A DNA stretch of 10,083 nt from Goniomonas avonlea (Eukaryota; Cryptophyceae; Goniomonadida; Goniomonadaceae): contig QUTJ01031153.1 of assembly GCA_003573635.1 (NCBI GenBank), positions 1-10,083 on the forward strand, in the 5' to 3' direction. Shown here one piece after another: positions 1 to 7,909 of the stretch (position 1 is the first letter of the stretch; the number at the start of each line of letters is the position of its first letter). The notes beneath the pieces are model-generated. The model was not told where the DNA came from, did no database searches, and saw only the letters and a program-made list of their open reading frames with translations. Made by a program: the position numbers and the translations under genes.

Positions 1-30
<30 letters not shown>
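1..30. repeat. (AC)15 dinucleotide microsatellite
   Basis: Perfect AC dinucleotide run of 30 bases at the window edge; it may extend further left. If the minus-strand exon at 46-153 is real, this run lies in the intron that follows it. Confidence 0.98.
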
Positions 31-32
<2 letters not shown>

Positions 33-45
33 CACTCGCACTAAC

Positions 46-153
46 CTGGTTGATGGGCGAAACACAGCACGTTGGTGCTCCAACTGCCGAGTGTCTTCCG
101 CTGGGCTGCGGTTTCTGTGTCACAGCAACGAGAGGCAAGAGGGACAACTGCAT
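46..153 (-). CDS. candidate partial exon, minus strand, gene unknown
   Basis: An open minus-strand stretch runs from an ATG at 153 (or from an acceptor ending in the CAG at 148-150) to a donor AG|GTTAGT at 46/45. Read phase 0 it gives about 36 residues, starting MQLSLLPLVAV and ending CCVSPINQ. It could be a downstream exon of the C2-like gene, since that gene's last exon has several phase-0 GT donors that would allow continuation, or the first exon of another gene with a hydrophobic start. No family is recognised. The support is one good donor and an open frame only, so this is a weak call. Confidence 0.3.
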
Positions 154-343
154 CGTATGATCCGCGCAATGAGGGAGGGCAGGGAGTGAGAGGGAAGGCA
201 TAGAGCAAGAATAACAGCCAAGCCCTTGAGCAAAACGCCGACGTAGACCTGGTGAAGACTCACACAAACACAAGGACGATAACGGCAAGAGAGAGGCAGA
301 CACACACCCCACAGACGTACGCAGTCGAGGAAGTGGGTGGGGT

Positions 344-354
344 GGGGGGGGGGG
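344..354. repeat. G11 homopolymer
   Basis: Eleven consecutive G follow a G/T-rich stretch. Two further runs of exactly eleven G lie in MRPL1 intron 7, and a run of thirteen C lies at 4082-4094. Confidence 0.95.
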
Positions 355-383
355 TCAAATCGAGAAAAATAACACTGGCCCAG

Positions 384-1672
384 CTAGGCCAGGGTTGCAT
401 TTTTGTCCGGCCAAAATGGTGCAGCAGAGCAGTGTGGCATGGGCACACACCGGCGGGTGTCCTCGGCCACGGGGGGGTACACTCGGCCCCCTCCTCGCCA
501 CGAACCCCCTCGGAGCCCGGCCGACTTGCTCTGCCGGTGGGAAACCCGGCTGTCGGCTCCCTGGCCGTTGCCAGTTGTCCGCGCACGAGAGTTAGGGCGA
601 GCGTTTGGGTTCATGGATGCCTCTGGAGTGTCGAGGTTGTCTTCGACGGTCGGCCCAAACACAGCGCCCGGTGACATCAGCGTGCTGCGCAGTGCGGAAG
701 AAACATCAGTGAATTCGTTCTCATGCTCATCAAACTCTTGCGTTCCGTTGCCAGTGTCGTGAGAAGGCCCCAAATCAGACGTGTTCAACATTGACGGGGC
801 TTGGCGCCTAATGCCGTGAGAATTCTGGTCCTCCGCGGGAGAGGGTCGCTGTTTTGGTAAGTCCACGGAAAGAAAAAATCAGACACACTGCTCACCTCGT
901 CACACGGTTGCTCCACCTGTAGCCGGATAGCTTCGTTTCGCAAAGGCGAAGCAAACACCGACAGTGCAGGGGAGGAACGAGGAGATTGCGACAGTAATGA
1001 GCTGTCACACCAGATGCAGCTTGCTGAGAAACTCAGGGAGACCGGGGGAAGGGGGAGACTACTTTTTGACGGCTGCGTCTATGTAGAGGGTCAAACTCTA
1101 ACCTGAGTCGATGGCAATCTCACCAGCAAGACATTGCGATCCACTCGCCCAGAATGGTCGTTTCGTTGCAAAAAATCCTCTCCCTCTGCCGCCACCATAA
1201 AGTCCCACACAGACGACTTCCATCGCCCCAAGCAAACCTTTGCTTCTACGAAAAAGTGTTAGACGCTTCCTCCCCGTGTGGGTGCAGCAAACCTGTTTCC
1301 TGTCCTGGGTGCTCCTGAAACGTTTGGATCAGCTCGATCCTGGCAGTTTCACCTGCGCCTGATCAGTAAAACCGTCATCTTGATGAAAGAGGAGCACCTT
1401 TGAGGAAGGTGGAGATTGCATCAATGTTCCAACCATGCTCGAACTTGGCTTCAAAGAAAAACTCCTAGTCGAAGGTGAATTCTGTTGTTCGTGGCGAAAG
1501 ACAACAGAACCTCGTCAAAATTCAACTCCGAAGAAGCAGGAACGGACTTCGTCCACTCGACTTGCCCAAGCAGACGGACTGCTAGGACACAGTTCGTGAG
1601 AGTTCGCACAGGAATGATCTTCACGTCCCATGAAGACAGAATGCGAACGAACACCTGAAGCGTTTTGCTCAT
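384..1672 (-). CDS. protein with N-terminal C2-like region (3' end uncertain)
   Basis: Six exons on the minus strand: 1672-1511, 1464-1398, 1358-1293, 1245-1124, 1078-896 and 848-384, with GT-AG introns of 46, 39, 47, 45 and 47 nt. All junctions keep one frame, giving up to 354 residues. The ATG at 1672 is the first in frame. Residues 1-120 look like a C2-type beta sandwich: strand-like LQVFVRIL, then NCVLAVRLLGQ, then ELNFDE joined across intron 1 to EFFFEAKF, then ARIELIQ and a late WDFMV. This resembles C2 domains of centrosomal and ciliary proteins, but I cannot name an orthologue. Residues after about 140 are Ser/Pro/Asn-rich and probably disordered. The stop at 384-386 lies beyond several usable donors, so the last 50-70 residues may be intron read-through and the gene may continue left. 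It shares a 335-bp divergent promoter with the UCP4-like gene. Confidence 0.6.
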
Positions 1673-2007
1673 CGTCCGCTGTTCCTCGTCACCAATTCAA
1701 ATTCGGACGATTGACTCTCCTTTGAAACGACACAAGTGTAATCAACCAGAATATTACTTGATATCTAGATTTGTGACGGTGCTCACCATTGGCTGACGAT
1801 CATGATCGGAGCTCGGACTTTTCTGTAAGTTCGGACTGTTCGGTAACTTCGGACTCGAAGTTCGGAGTCTTCGGTTCGTCATATGAACTCGTTCACTGGC
1901 ACATCCAGTGCACATCAATCAATCGTGTTTGATACTTTGGTAAGTACACGATACCGACATCATCAAGGACATTTGTGCGCCGCGGTCGGGTGATTCGAGA
2001 ACAAAAC
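1673..2007. promoter_or_regulatory. divergent promoter between C2-like gene and UCP4-like gene
   Basis: These 335 bp separate two start codons facing away from each other. It holds an 18-bp period repeat (1814-1867) and no convincing coding exon or TATA box. A strong donor-like GGTAAGTAC at 1938-1946 could begin a 5'UTR intron, but no matching acceptor before the carrier ATG was clear. The promoter role is inferred from position. Confidence 0.6.
1814..1867. repeat. 18-bp period tandem repeat, three units
   Basis: CGGACT begins at 1814, 1832 and 1850, exactly 18 bp apart. Units one and two agree through most of their length (CGGACTTTTCTGTAAGTT and CGGACTGTTCGGTAACTT). The third diverges and contains the inverted pair GACTC/GAGTC. 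It sits midway in a divergent promoter, so clustered protein-binding sites are possible. Confidence 0.8.
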
Positions 2008-3185
2008 ATGGTGCAGTTGTCCCAGAACGAGAAGTTCGTTTTTACCGTACGCAATGCTTGCACAATACTGTGGCACTGACAAAGGCTGTGTAGTATGGTT
2101 TGTCTTGTGGAGCGGCTTGTGCCGCCGAGGCGTTCACGTTCCCGTTGGACATGATTAAGACTCGTCTCCAATCGCAAGGAGAGGGCGGGGCCGCTGGTGC
2201 TAGGCGAGGTCTCATCGGCACTGGGGTCGGCATCGTGAAGGAAGAGGCAACCCTCCCGCCCATACAATGGCTCTTTTTAACTGGCATTTGCAGGGCTTGC
2301 TCAAGCTGTACAAAGGGCTCACACCCGCGTGCCTACGCCACTGTGTGTACTCTGGCACTCGCGTGATGACCTATGAGTTCCTCCGCGATAAAGTCTTGAA
2401 AAAGGTGCTGATGAGTTTGGCCGACTAGATTTATAACTCTGTCACAGGACGAAAATGGGAGGTTTCCACTCTGGAAAGGAGTGATTGCAGGGATGCTCAG
2501 CGGCGCATTTGGACAGCTCCTCGCAAGCCCGACGGATTTGTTAAAGGTCCAAATGCAGGTGGCAATTTGAGTACCAGTCTCTTCAGTTTCATAACTCCCG
2601 CAGCTCGATGGAAAACGCCAAGCGATGGGTCAAACTCCGTTGTACCGTGGAACCTGGGATTGCTTTATGGCCCTTTTGCGGCAGGTATCTTATTTTGTTC
2701 AACGTTGACTGGATTGCAAACACGCAGTGCATTGCGAATGCTTGCGAGAACCAACGTGACACCTCGCAGGGTGGCGTAAAGGGTTTGTGGAGAGGCTGGG
2801 CGCCGAATTGTCAGCGAGCAGCATTGGTGCAGCTGGGTGACCTGACAACTTATGACGCTGCCAAGCAATTCTGCCGTTTCAACCTTGGGATCCAAGACGG
2901 ACCCGTGAGTTTTTGTTCCTGGGAAGCCATTTGATAGTGCCCGCGAGAGTGCGGTGGACACCCGAGTCGACATCCGCCTTGACACCCACTGTCCAGGGTT
3001 TGCACGCGCTAGCGTCCGCTTTCTCAGGGGCTGCGGCTGCAACGCTGGGCGCACCAGCGGATGTCGTCAAGACTCGTGTCATGAACCAACCGCTTGGGCC
3101 CGATGGCCGCGGGCTCGTTTACAGGCGAGCGACGCAGTTCTGAACAGAACAGCCCATGCCGTTTCTCCCTCTCTCCCTCTCTCTC

Positions 3186-3240
<55 letters not shown>

Positions 3241-3586
3241 CTCGCGCTCTCTCTCCCTCTCTCTCCCCTTTGCTCTTCGGCAGATCCTCGGATCTGTGCA
3301 CTTTCTCGGATGCTTGCACTCTCTCACCACCCTCTCGCTCTCTCTGCGTGTGCGTGTGTTGAAAGTTCTCGATCCGCTGCTTCAATCATTTTCTGGCGGT
3401 TGGTGCGAGTGTAACGGACTTGGCAGAGGTGCCTGGCACTGTCTGCAAACAACAGTGGCCAACGAGGGTGTCGCGGCGCTGTTTAAGGGCTGGGTGCCTA
3501 CGTACTTGCGCATGGCTCCGTGGTCCTTCACGTTTTTCATCACGTTTGAGCAGCTCCGCCGTGTCGCAGGCCTGGAAAGTTTCTAG
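2008..3586 (+). CDS. SLC25A27: mitochondrial carrier, UCP4 (SLC25A27) type
   Basis: Eight exons: 2008-2046, 2094-2246, 2294-2404, 2448-2558, 2604-2684, 2770-2904, 2997-3124 and 3427-3586, encoding 305 residues (human UCP4 has about 323). The product is a six-helix inner mitochondrial membrane carrier of the uncoupling-protein branch, moving protons or small anions. All three SLC25 repeats carry PxDxxK: P30-L-D-M-I-K35, P129-T-D-L-L-K134 and P230-A-D-V-V-K235. Diagnostic UCP4-like stretches are YSGTRVMTYE in repeat 1, GWAPNCQRAALVQLGDLTTYD in repeat 2, and RVMNQP plus GWVPTYLRMAPWS in repeat 3. Introns are 47, 47, 43, 45, 85, 92 and 302 nt. The second and seventh start with GC rather than GT. 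The acceptor of intron 6 is the least certain: the exon 6/7 join is two or three residues shorter than the family pattern. Confidence 0.93.
2247..2293 (+). other. GC-AG intron (carrier intron 2, 47 nt)
   Basis: The exon ends ...GAAGAG and the intron begins GCAACC and ends TTTGCAG. Using GC restores the conserved carrier run IVKEEGLLKLYKG exactly. The only nearby GT, at 2235, would delete VKEE. Confidence 0.85.
3125..3426 (+). other. GC-AG intron with CT microsatellite (carrier intron 7, 302 nt)
   Basis: The exon ends TACAG and the intron starts GCGAGC; the acceptor is CTTGGCAG at 3426. The join gives GLVYRGAWHCLQTTV, matching UCP4 spacing between GLxY and CLxQxV. No GT donor here joins the two exons in frame. 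Most of the intron is CT repeat. Confidence 0.85.
3164..3269. repeat. (CT)n microsatellite
   Basis: About 105 bp of near-pure CT with rare interruptions, inside the last intron of the carrier gene. In the sense strand it is a long pyrimidine tract, far (about 160 nt) upstream of the true acceptor. Confidence 0.95.
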
Positions 3587-3662
3587 AATGCACGACATAT
3601 CATGTGGTTGGCACGTCGGATGGCTAATACCACGGCTACCAAGAGCAGCTGGCGAGATTAGA

Positions 3663-3695
3663 GCCAATAGCCTGGAAATGTAGCCAATAGCCTGG
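3663..3695. repeat. direct repeat of GCCAATAGCCTGG
   Basis: Two exact 13-base copies start 20 bp apart just after the carrier stop codon. They probably arose from a small tandem duplication in the 3'UTR. Confidence 0.9.
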
Positions 3696-4081
3696 TTCTG
3701 CTGGGCCAGGAACCTGGGGCGTCAGATCTTTGTATGAACAGACAACTGGCTCACGTGAGTCATCAGTCTGACGGTTGGGCCGTTTTTGATTAGTAACATA
3801 ACATGAATATGGATGCCTAACGTGACTCAGATGTTTGGTACCTCAAGGCCCAGGAGCAGAGAGATGGGGAGGAGTGGGTGAGAGAGATTCTCAAGCCACC
3901 TAGACCCGGAGATCTGTCGATCACAGACAGGGAGGGAGGGGGAGAGACTGTTGCGGACATATTGTGGCTCCGAGCAGCCACGACAGAATGGCCAAATCTG
4001 TCACATCGGCATATTTACCATCAAAATTGTATCAATAATAACCAATCTCAGTAAATCTGCCAAGTTGGCCATTCCGAGTCT

Positions 4082-4094
4082 CCCCCCCCCCCCC
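4082..4094. repeat. C13 homopolymer
   Basis: Thirteen consecutive C in the convergent intergenic region; equivalent to G13 on the other strand. Confidence 0.95.
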
Positions 4095-4137
4095 ATAAAT
4101 GCTCCTACGGATTTGCCGCTGCTCTACAGTTCCTTCC

Positions 4138-4190
4138 CTCTTCTCTCTCTCTCGCCCTCGCTCTCTCTCGTCCCCTCTCCTTCTCCCTCG
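4138..4190. repeat. CT-rich degenerate microsatellite
   Basis: An interrupted CT/CCT tract in the stretch between the carrier and eIF4E genes. Confidence 0.85.
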
Positions 4191-4283
4191 AAGGTGAAGG
4201 AAGCGGTCAAGGTGGTGACGTGTAAGTGGTCTGGGCAGTTCCTGAATGCTTGATTACACACACTCTCGCTCGCCTTGTGTGCA

Positions 4284-4449
4284 GGTGACCGAGTGGGTTC
4301 TGAGGGGAATGAGTGAGTTCTGTCGGTGAGAGTTCCAGATAACGCGGAGGTGAGTGAGTTCGAGGGGTGAATGGGTGAGTGCGAGAGGGGAATGAGTCAA
4401 TTCTAGAGGTGAATGAGTGAGTTCTGTAGGTGAGCGAGTGGGTTCTAGA
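4284..4449. repeat. 21-bp minisatellite, about eight degenerate units
   Basis: Units follow the pattern GGTGAATGAGTGAGTTCTGA with substitutions and a few length changes. Because 21 is divisible by three, the minus strand translates as repeated ELTHSPL, but no ATG or splice signal shows that this is protein. Many units contain GTGAGT or GTGAAT, which resemble 5' splice sites. Confidence 0.9.
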
Positions 4450-4755
4450 TGAGTCCCTGCCGTGTTGCGCGCGCCATCTGGAGCGGAAGAAGAATCGCCA
4501 CCTGGTGGAATGGGGACTGTCCGAAACGCTGGTTCTCCGGGGCAGTTGCTCAGGAGAAAAGGAACCGCTGGTTTAGAAACATCACATTCACATTGATCGT
4601 AGTTGTGAGAAGGACAAGGCAATGCGTTGGTTTATCGTTAAATCCAGCACTGAATACTATCTTTGTTGGTCATACTATTTTCAGTTTCGTGTTCACATCA
4701 GCTTTAAACCGTTCGAGATGCGCCCACTGTGGGCTGGCTGTCACACTCGAACAGC

Positions 4756-5709
4756 TCAAATCTCATAGCGATTCTTGCTGTAGCTGGAATTCCGTTTGAG
4801 AGCATCGGAATGGGCAACGTAAGCAACTGTCTGACCGGCGGGAAGCTCCAGGAACGACTTCATTTGGTTCCTGTTTGGGATCAGAATATTGCAGGTCAAG
4901 AGGGATGGGTGGGGAACGCACCCGATGCTCATGACAGCAGCCTCCTTGCCCCAGGTCCGGGTCCAGACGGCGATTCGATCCTGCTGTTTGCGGATGCTGG
5001 CCACAGCCCCACAAATTTCCTCACCCTCATCAAAATTTTCTCCAATCATCGCCAACAACTGCAGGATGGAACATAAGTCCCGGCAATGTCACAGCCGCAC
5101 ACGAAACCTACCAAGTGCAGCCAAATGTCATCTACGCCCTCCTTGTTCTTCTTCGGAATGTTGTACACCCATTTCCCCCCCGCAGAGTTGGTGGCGTCTT
5201 CCCACATCGGCTGAATATTATGCTTGAACAAATGGTAGTTGCTTCCTGCCATCAATCGAGATGGAGGCCTAATGTTGTTGACAATTCTGAAGAGGGAGTT
5301 AGAGGGTCCGAGGATGTCGAAGCCACGCCTGAGAGACCAGGCAGTCTGAGGGCGAACAGACAAACGCACCCCCAGAAGTCTTCAACAGTGGAAAAGTTGG
5401 CAATCCTTTTCATGTGCTGAAACCACCGATCCTGGGACACTCGCTTGCCTGTGTTTTCCCGAAACGTAAGGGACAAAGAGCAGGCAGCTGGAGAATAAAC
5501 TTACTTCCTGGATTGTCATACCACAACACCCAAACGTGGTGAAGCGGATGCTTTGTGTGAAGTGGCTGTTCAGGGTTGGCAACAGCTGCTGCTGCTGCTG
5601 CTTGATCAGCTGACACAGCAGCACCCTCAGCAGCCTCAGCCTCATTATTTGCGTCCGTGACATTTTCTACTGGTTGCGGTGCACTACCACCCTCCGCCTT
5701 CGCCGCCAT
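4756..5709 (-). CDS. EIF4E: translation initiation factor eIF4E (class I type)
   Basis: Five exons on the minus strand: 5709-5505, 5448-5370, 5286-5112, 5058-4922 and 4870-4756, giving 236 residues with GT-AG introns of 56, 83, 53 and 51 nt. The protein binds the mRNA 5' cap and recruits eIF4G. The N-terminus (1-50) is a disordered Ala/Glu-rich tail with a seven-Ala tract encoded by GCT/GCA codons. The core starts at H54-P-L56. Trp77 and Trp123-Glu124 match the human cap-stacking Trp56 and Trp102-Glu103, Arg176 matches Arg157, and Trp185 matches Trp166. The eIF4G-binding motif is VEDFW (90-94). Trp at position 77, rather than Tyr, fits class I and not 4EHP. It is divergently paired with the 81-residue gene; the start is the only ATG upstream of the core in frame. 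Confidence 0.95.
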
Positions 5710-5857
5710 TTTGATTTCGTTTAGTGCCTTGAAGTGACCTTGGCTCCAAGAGGCCCTCTCGGAGCAGAAGAACAGAAGAGGTGACCTCGTGCTGGATTTG
5801 ACACTTCAAGTGACGCTTGACCACTCACGCTGCACGATAGTGTTTTTCCGAAGGATC
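5710..5857. promoter_or_regulatory. 148-bp divergent promoter, eIF4E / 81-aa gene
   Basis: It separates the eIF4E ATG from the ATG at 5858. It holds two copies of AAGTGAC (5732 and 5808) and a small inverted repeat CTTGG/CCAAG near 5739-5750. It must contain both 5'UTRs and promoters; no TATA box is evident. Confidence 0.55.
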
Positions 5858-6247
5858 ATGGCGGACGACCGACCGCGATCCGCGTGCCACTGAAGAAATC
5901 GCATCGGTGTAGGAGGTGTCAGTTCACACAGTTGTGGTGTAGCCCCTGCCTTGGGCCTTCGTGTGGGGTCTTTTTGTCTCAAAACTCGGAAATCTCTTCA
6001 AGTCTTTTAGATGTCTGTATCCTCTGGAATCCCTCGCACTCGCCAGCTCATTGGCGAAGTCTACGTTTCCCACTCAGACATTTGACAAGTTTTGGTAAAA
6101 GAGCGATTGGATTGACGCTTCCAACTGGTCGGAAGGCCTTGCGGCAGGTTGCGCAACAAGACCGATTGGGGACAAGACATACGATCAAAAGGACCTTTTA
6201 CCACAACCCGACACAACAAAAGCACCACCACGGCGGCTGTTAGATGA
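5858..6247 (+). CDS. unrecognised 81-residue protein, four exons
   Basis: The exons are 5858-5883, 5932-5967, 6011-6094 and 6148-6247, with GT-AG introns of 48, 43 and 53 nt, the same size class as in neighbouring genes. They join in one frame from ATG (MADDRPRSA...) to a TGA at 6245-6247. The C-terminal half is the most protein-like: FDKFW is completed across intron 3, followed by LRNKTDWGQDIRSKG and a Thr/Lys/Arg-rich basic tail. There is no signal peptide, clear membrane helix or metal motif. I do not recognise a family. The stop lies only 44 bp from the convergent MRPL1 stop, and the start 148 bp from eIF4E. Exon 1-2 boundaries are less certain than exons 3-4. Confidence 0.55.
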
Positions 6248-6291
6248 TGGAAGAGAAACACGCAGCAAAAGATCTGCTGCTTGCCGGGCGC

Positions 6292-7755
6292 TTACTTCTG
6301 GTCCCCAATTTCGACCAAGATTGGCTTAATATCGACGGGCACGCCGGGGCCCATGGTCGAGGACAACGTAAAGCTTTTGAAGTAAGGATCCTGCACCGGA
6401 CCTGAGTTCAAGAGAAGCAGGGACGCCGAGGGAGAGGGGATTCAAAAACCTTTCCAGAACGAAGCGGAGATACAGAAAGAGACAGGATTAAAAAGTCAGA
6501 ACGGAGCGGAGATGCAGAAAGAGACAGGAGTCAAAATGAAGTGGTTACAGAACCAGGACCTGCCTGGAAGCACACAACCAAGGGGGGGGGGGAGAGAGAG
6601 AAAACGGACACCAGTGGGGGGGGGGGACTCAGATCAGGGGCAGGGAATGTGAGACTAGGCATCCTTAGCTGTGGCTTTAGGGGGTGGAGAACGGACCTTA
6701 ATACCCTTGGGCCTTGCGGCAGCAATTGCTTTGATGAATGCGTAAATATTGGCCTTAAGGTCCGCCTGGTATTGGTGAGTTCCTATTCAAGCCAGCGTTC
6801 AACTCACATCAGCCAAATTGACTCGCCCAATTCCAGCAGCAATGCCGCCCTCTTTGTCGACACGATATGGAACGCCTGTGCTGCTGGCTTTGATTGCTTC
6901 AGCAACATCATTAGTCACAGTTCCGAGTTTTGGGTTCGGCATCAGGCCACGTGGTCCCTGAAAACAGCGTGAGTGATCAGCAACAAATCACAGCCAACAC
7001 CGACCAAGATTCGAGCGATCTTGCCAACATGTGGCATCATATCAGGTGTGGCAATACACCTTTCGAAGTCAAGAAACCCGCCCTTGATCTGTTCGACGAG
7101 GCTGGACAAAGGGTCAACTTCGAAATCGGAATTTGATGACTCACTCCTCGGCTCCAACCACGGTTGCACCCGCACTTTTGGCTTCCTCTGCCTTCTGTCC
7201 AGTGGCAAATACCACAACTCGGACAACTTTGCCAACACTGCAAGGCATCGCAATCGAACCTCGTAGATTTTGTTCAACCTGTCACGAGATGAGCGACGAC
7301 CGAATAGCTGAGCTCAAAGTCACCTTGCGCGGGTCCAATCGCAACCTTAGATCGATATCCACACCCTCGACAAATCTGGCAACAGCCTTCTCTTTAACAT
7401 ACTTGATCGCCTCCATGAGGGGCATGGGCTCCAGCTTCACACGATTTTTCCGTGCCAATTTCAACGCCTGAGACGTCAGCAACAGCGATCAACAGTTGCA
7501 TTCAGGCACCTTCTTCTTTTGCCTTCTCAGCCTGGTTCCAGTTTCAGGGTCATACGCATTGGTCAGATGCTTCTCCGGTGGGGTGTACACTCGCGCGTTT
7601 TGCTGCGGCTCTGAGTTTGAAGCATCGGTTGCCTGCAAATTGGTCAGCTCTGCATCAGATTTCTATTGTAAAAATACCCTTGTCGCAGCAGCACATAGTG
7701 GCCGCCGAAATACTGCAGAGACCCGCCCAGCGCAAAATCGAGACACAGCCAACAT
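6292..7755 (-). CDS. MRPL1: mitochondrial ribosomal protein L1 (uL1m)
   Basis: Eight exons on the minus strand: 7755-7678, 7632-7510, 7467-7324, 7278-7145, 7101-7005, 6957-6808, 6765-6697 and 6390-6292, giving 297 residues. Introns are 45, 42, 45, 43, 47, 42 and 306 nt, all GT-AG. The product is the bacterial-type L1 of the large-subunit L1 stalk. Residues 1-26 ([20 protein letters not shown]...) are Arg-rich and free of acids, a typical matrix-targeting sequence. Family marks include the [12 protein letters not shown] join, [20 protein letters not shown], the signature [15 protein letters not shown], and near the C-terminus [15 protein letters not shown], which aligns with the end of bacterial L1. 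Skipping the last intron would give a short false C-terminus ending at 6655. Confidence 0.95.
6455..6538. repeat. 42-bp tandem duplication
   Basis: Two adjacent units start at 6455 and 6497. Both read CAGAACGRAGCGGAGATRCA followed by GAAAGAGACAGGA, with a few mismatches near the end of the unit. The duplication lies inside MRPL1 intron 7. Confidence 0.92.
6582..6626. repeat. paired G11 tracts
   Basis: Runs of exactly eleven G at 6582-6592 and 6616-6626, separated by a short GA-rich stretch. They lie in MRPL1 intron 7. Confidence 0.95.
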
Positions 7756-7909
7756 CTCCAAGCGCCTCCGACCACGAGTGGGGACAACGTTGACACGTCC
7801 ATACAGCTATCGCAATCTGTCTATATTTTCCGAATCCGTATGAGCAGCGGGACGGTAATTCCGCATTGCCAGACCATTGCGCTGCACCCCACCTGGCTTG
7901 ACGGGAAGA
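7756..7909. promoter_or_regulatory. 154-bp divergent promoter, MRPL1 / Atg17-like gene
   Basis: It separates the MRPL1 ATG (7755, minus) from the Atg17-like ATG (7910, plus). The plus-strand frame is open back to at least 7877 without another ATG, so 7910 is the first usable start. There is a short AT-rich patch (TCTATATTTTCC, 7819-7830) but no firm motif. Confidence 0.6.

Larger units (their letters stand above)
3587..4755. other. gene-free stretch between convergent stops of UCP4-like gene and eIF4E
   Basis: These 1169 bp hold no exon I can support on either strand. They contain a 20-bp spaced repeat of GCCAATAGCCTGG (3663 and 3683), a C13 run (4082-4094), CT-rich DNA (4138-4190) and a 21-bp minisatellite (4284-4449). 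A 46-codon open frame at 4435-4575 (...CARHLERKKNRHLVEWG...) reads like protein, but it has no ATG and no clear splice sites. Both 3'UTRs must lie here. Confidence 0.7.
6391..6696 (-). other. long last intron of MRPL1 (306 nt) with repeats
   Basis: The donor AAG|GTCCGT at 6697/6696 and acceptor GTGCAG at 6391 join GIK to DPYFKSF. The intron is seven times longer than its neighbours and holds a 42-bp tandem duplication and two G11 tracts (C11 in the transcript). Confidence 0.85.

Noticed and set aside
1893-2287. Long minus-strand open frames across 1893-2287
   Set aside because: They overlap carrier exons 1-2 antisense, lack splice logic, and show no protein motif; they are shadows of the carrier coding bias.
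2913-2996. Upstream acceptors for carrier exon 7 giving a longer helix-5 region (for example after 2970)
   Set aside because: They lack a pyrimidine tract and would add too many residues compared with the carrier family; the CTGTCCAG acceptor at 2996 is better, though the join is slightly short.
3024-3330. Open frames of repeated Arg-Glu or Ser-Leu
   Set aside because: They are translations of the CT microsatellite inside the last carrier intron.
3751-3829. TCACGTGA palindrome overlapping TGAGTCA, plus TGACTCA at 3823
   Set aside because: These look like E-box and AP-1 sites, but they lie downstream of a stop codon between convergent genes and occur easily by chance.
4254-4622. Minus-strand frame with repeated ELTHSPL
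   Set aside because: The seven-residue period is just the 21-bp minisatellite; there is no ATG and no splice support.
5884-6243. Single plus-strand frame with Cys pairs (RCRRCQ...CSPC) suggesting a zinc finger
   Set aside because: It reads through the 48, 43 and 53 nt introns; the Cys codons come mostly from intron 1 and the spacing fits no zinc-finger class.
6655-6696. MRPL1 ending at the TAG at 6655
   Set aside because: The read-through tail ([13 protein letters not shown]) is unlike L1, while splicing to 6390 supplies the conserved [11 protein letters not shown] ending.
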